Assembly: GCF_010731715.1 (NCBI RefSeq)
Contig: NZ_AP022587.1
Span: 3,162,001 to 3,226,000, forward strand
Direction: 5' to 3'
DNA length: 64,000 nt
Source: Mycobacterium stomatepiae
Lineage (GTDB): Bacteria > Actinomycetota > Actinomycetes > Mycobacteriales > Mycobacteriaceae
In this document: piece after piece, positions 63,117 through 64,000 of the stretch
How the letters are laid out: each line of letters opens with the position of its first letter
Numbering within the stretch: position 1 is the stretch's first letter
The notes under the pieces: model-generated
What the model saw: the letters and a program-made list of their open reading frames with translations, nothing else
What the model was told of the DNA's origin: nothing
The model's database searches: none
Position numbers and translations under genes: made by a program

Positions 63117-63980
63117 TCAGTACATGTAGAAGCCCCGACCCGATTTCTTTCCCAGCATCCCCGCCTCGACCATCCGGAGCAGCAGGGGCGGCGGGCCGTA
63201 GTGGGGCTCCTTGAATTCCTCGAACATCTTGTCGGCGATCAGCTTGAGTGTGTCCAACCCCACAAGATCGGACAGCCGCAGGGGGCCCATCGGATGGGAC
63301 AGGCCGGCCACGACCGCCTTGTCGACATCCTCGACGGTGGCAAAGCCCGCCTCGACCATCCGGATGGCCGACAGCAGGTAGGGCACCAGGAGAGCGTTCA
63401 CCACGAATCCCGACCGGTCAGAGCACCGCACCACCTGTTTGCCCAGCACCGCGCTGGCGAACTCCTCGGTGCGCGCGGCGGCGCCTTCGTCGGTGACCAG
63501 CGTGCTGACCAATTCGACCAGCGGCAGCACCGGCGCCGGATTGAAGAAGTGCAGGCCCAGCACCCGTTGCGGGTTCTTGATGGCCGCCGCGATCTTCATG
63601 ATCGGAATGCTCGAGGTGTTCGACGCCAGCACCGCATCGGGATCGGTGATCACCTCGTCGAGCTTCGCGAAGACCTCCGCCTTGACGGCGTCGTCCTCGA
63701 CGATCGCCTCGATCACCAGTTGGCGGTCGGCGAGGTCGTTGAGGTCGGTGGTGAAGCTGAGCTGACCGAGGGCGCGGTCACGCTCACGCTCGGTCACCTT
63801 TCCCGCGCTGACGCCGCGCTCCAGCGATTTGACGATGCGGTTGCGGCCCGCCGTGATGAGCGCCTCGGTGGTCTCGTACACCGTGACGGCGACGCCGGCG
63901 CGGACCGAGACTTCGGCGATTCCGGACCCCATCTGGCCGGCCCCGACTACCCCCACCCGCTGAATCCCTTTGTCGCTCAC
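63117..63980 (-). CDS. fadB2: 3-hydroxybutyryl-CoA dehydrogenase (FadB2)
   Basis: A 287-residue 3-hydroxyacyl-CoA dehydrogenase interconverting acetoacetyl-CoA and 3-hydroxybutyryl-CoA. NAD(H)/NADP(H) loop VGVVGAGQMGSGIAEVSVRAG (about 9-29), substrate helix ASNTSSIPIMKIA, catalytic His and Asn in LGLHFFNPAPVLPLVELV, catalytic Glu in that stretch, and C-terminal domain SGFVVNALLVPYLLSAI and DLVGLDTLKLIADKMFEEF. Complete at GTG 63980, 20 bases from the right edge. Upstream of umaA on the same strand; role in short-chain fatty acid metabolism. Confidence 0.95.
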   Translation of the reverse strand: MSDKGIQRVGVVGAGQMGSGIAEVSVRAGVAVTVYETTEALITAGRNRIVKSLERGVSAGKVTERERDRALGQLSFTTDLNDLADRQLVIEAIVEDDAVKAEVFAKLDEVITDPDAVLASNTSSIPIMKIAAAIKNPQRVLGLHFFNPAPVLPLVELVSTLVTDEGAAARTEEFASAVLGKQVVRCSDRSGFVVNALLVPYLLSAIRMVEAGFATVEDVDKAVVAGLSHPMGPLRLSDLVGLDTLKLIADKMFEEFKEPHYGPPPLLLRMVEAGMLGKKSGRGFYMY

Positions 63981-64000
63981 TGCGTTTCTCTCCAGTCGTA

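Overview
The window is a 64 kb stretch of high-G+C actinobacterial DNA from a Mycobacterium, most likely a slow-growing non-tuberculous species. The evidence is three mycolic-acid cyclopropane-synthase-type methyltransferases (cmaA2, pcaA, umaA), mycothiol synthesis (mshA), the heparin-binding haemagglutinin hbhA, the SenX3-RegX3 system, ESX/WXG100 proteins and many GTG starts. As far as I can recall the M. tuberculosis map, gene order follows the Rv0534c-Rv0468 segment in inverted orientation, interrupted by several accessory insertions. Locus tags below are remembered synteny, not search results.

Layout. 1-9.2 kb: tail of a probable menA, fabH, two small membrane proteins, a ParA-like ATPase, then the leftward System II cytochrome c maturation operon (hemL - phosphoglycerate-mutase-like - TlpA-type thioredoxin - ccdA - resB - ccsA) joined by 1-4 base stop/start overlaps. 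9.2-17 kb: an F420-type oxidoreductase, an amino-acid permease, an alkanesulfonate cassette (MHS-family transporter + ssuD), a Tat-exported esterase and an OafA/SGNH acyltransferase; three of these carry single-base frameshifts. 17-26.5 kb: SGNH hydrolase, acyltransferase, anti-anti-sigma factor and the haem operon hemA-hemC-hemD-hemB with two downstream membrane genes. 26.5-28.2 kb: an accessory island with two WXG100 proteins closely resembling EsxF/EsxE, followed by a small ADP-ribosyltransferase toxin gene (one-base frameshift). 28-38 kb: serB1, a UPF0336 dehydratase, cmaA2, a strong bidirectional terminator, then a leftward run (ppx1, membrane protein, TIM-barrel protein, thioesterase, proC, BldC-like regulator, the 33-aa ribosomal protein bS22, galE2, acyltransferase). 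38-46.7 kb: a conserved Cys-rich protein, a FadR-like regulator divergent from a three-gene lipid/GMC oxidoreductase operon, a Nudix hydrolase, senX3-regX3 and gpm1. 46.8-58 kb: YbjN protein, mshA, a ROK regulator divergent from an SDR, LprQ L,D-transpeptidase, murB, nitrilase-family protein, deoC and hbhA. 58-64 kb: XRE regulator, DUF445 membrane protein, TetR regulator, pcaA, umaA, fadB2.

Themes. Most genes serve envelope and redox physiology: haem and cytochrome c assembly, mycolic acid modification, peptidoglycan cross-linking, mycothiol, phosphate signalling. The most unusual locus is 26.6-27.85 kb, which has the architecture of the CpnT toxin operon (EsxF-EsxE-toxin) but with an ADP-ribosyltransferase in the toxin position and no obvious immunity gene. 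Several regulators (ROK, XRE, TetR, GntR) have clear dyad-symmetric candidate operators next to their own starts, and at least seven genes have a TANNNT -10 box 6-8 bases before the start codon, which predicts leaderless mRNAs. Four apparent one-base indels all fall in accessory or transporter genes, not in the roughly 45 core genes. I saw no tRNA, rRNA, CRISPR array or transposase.
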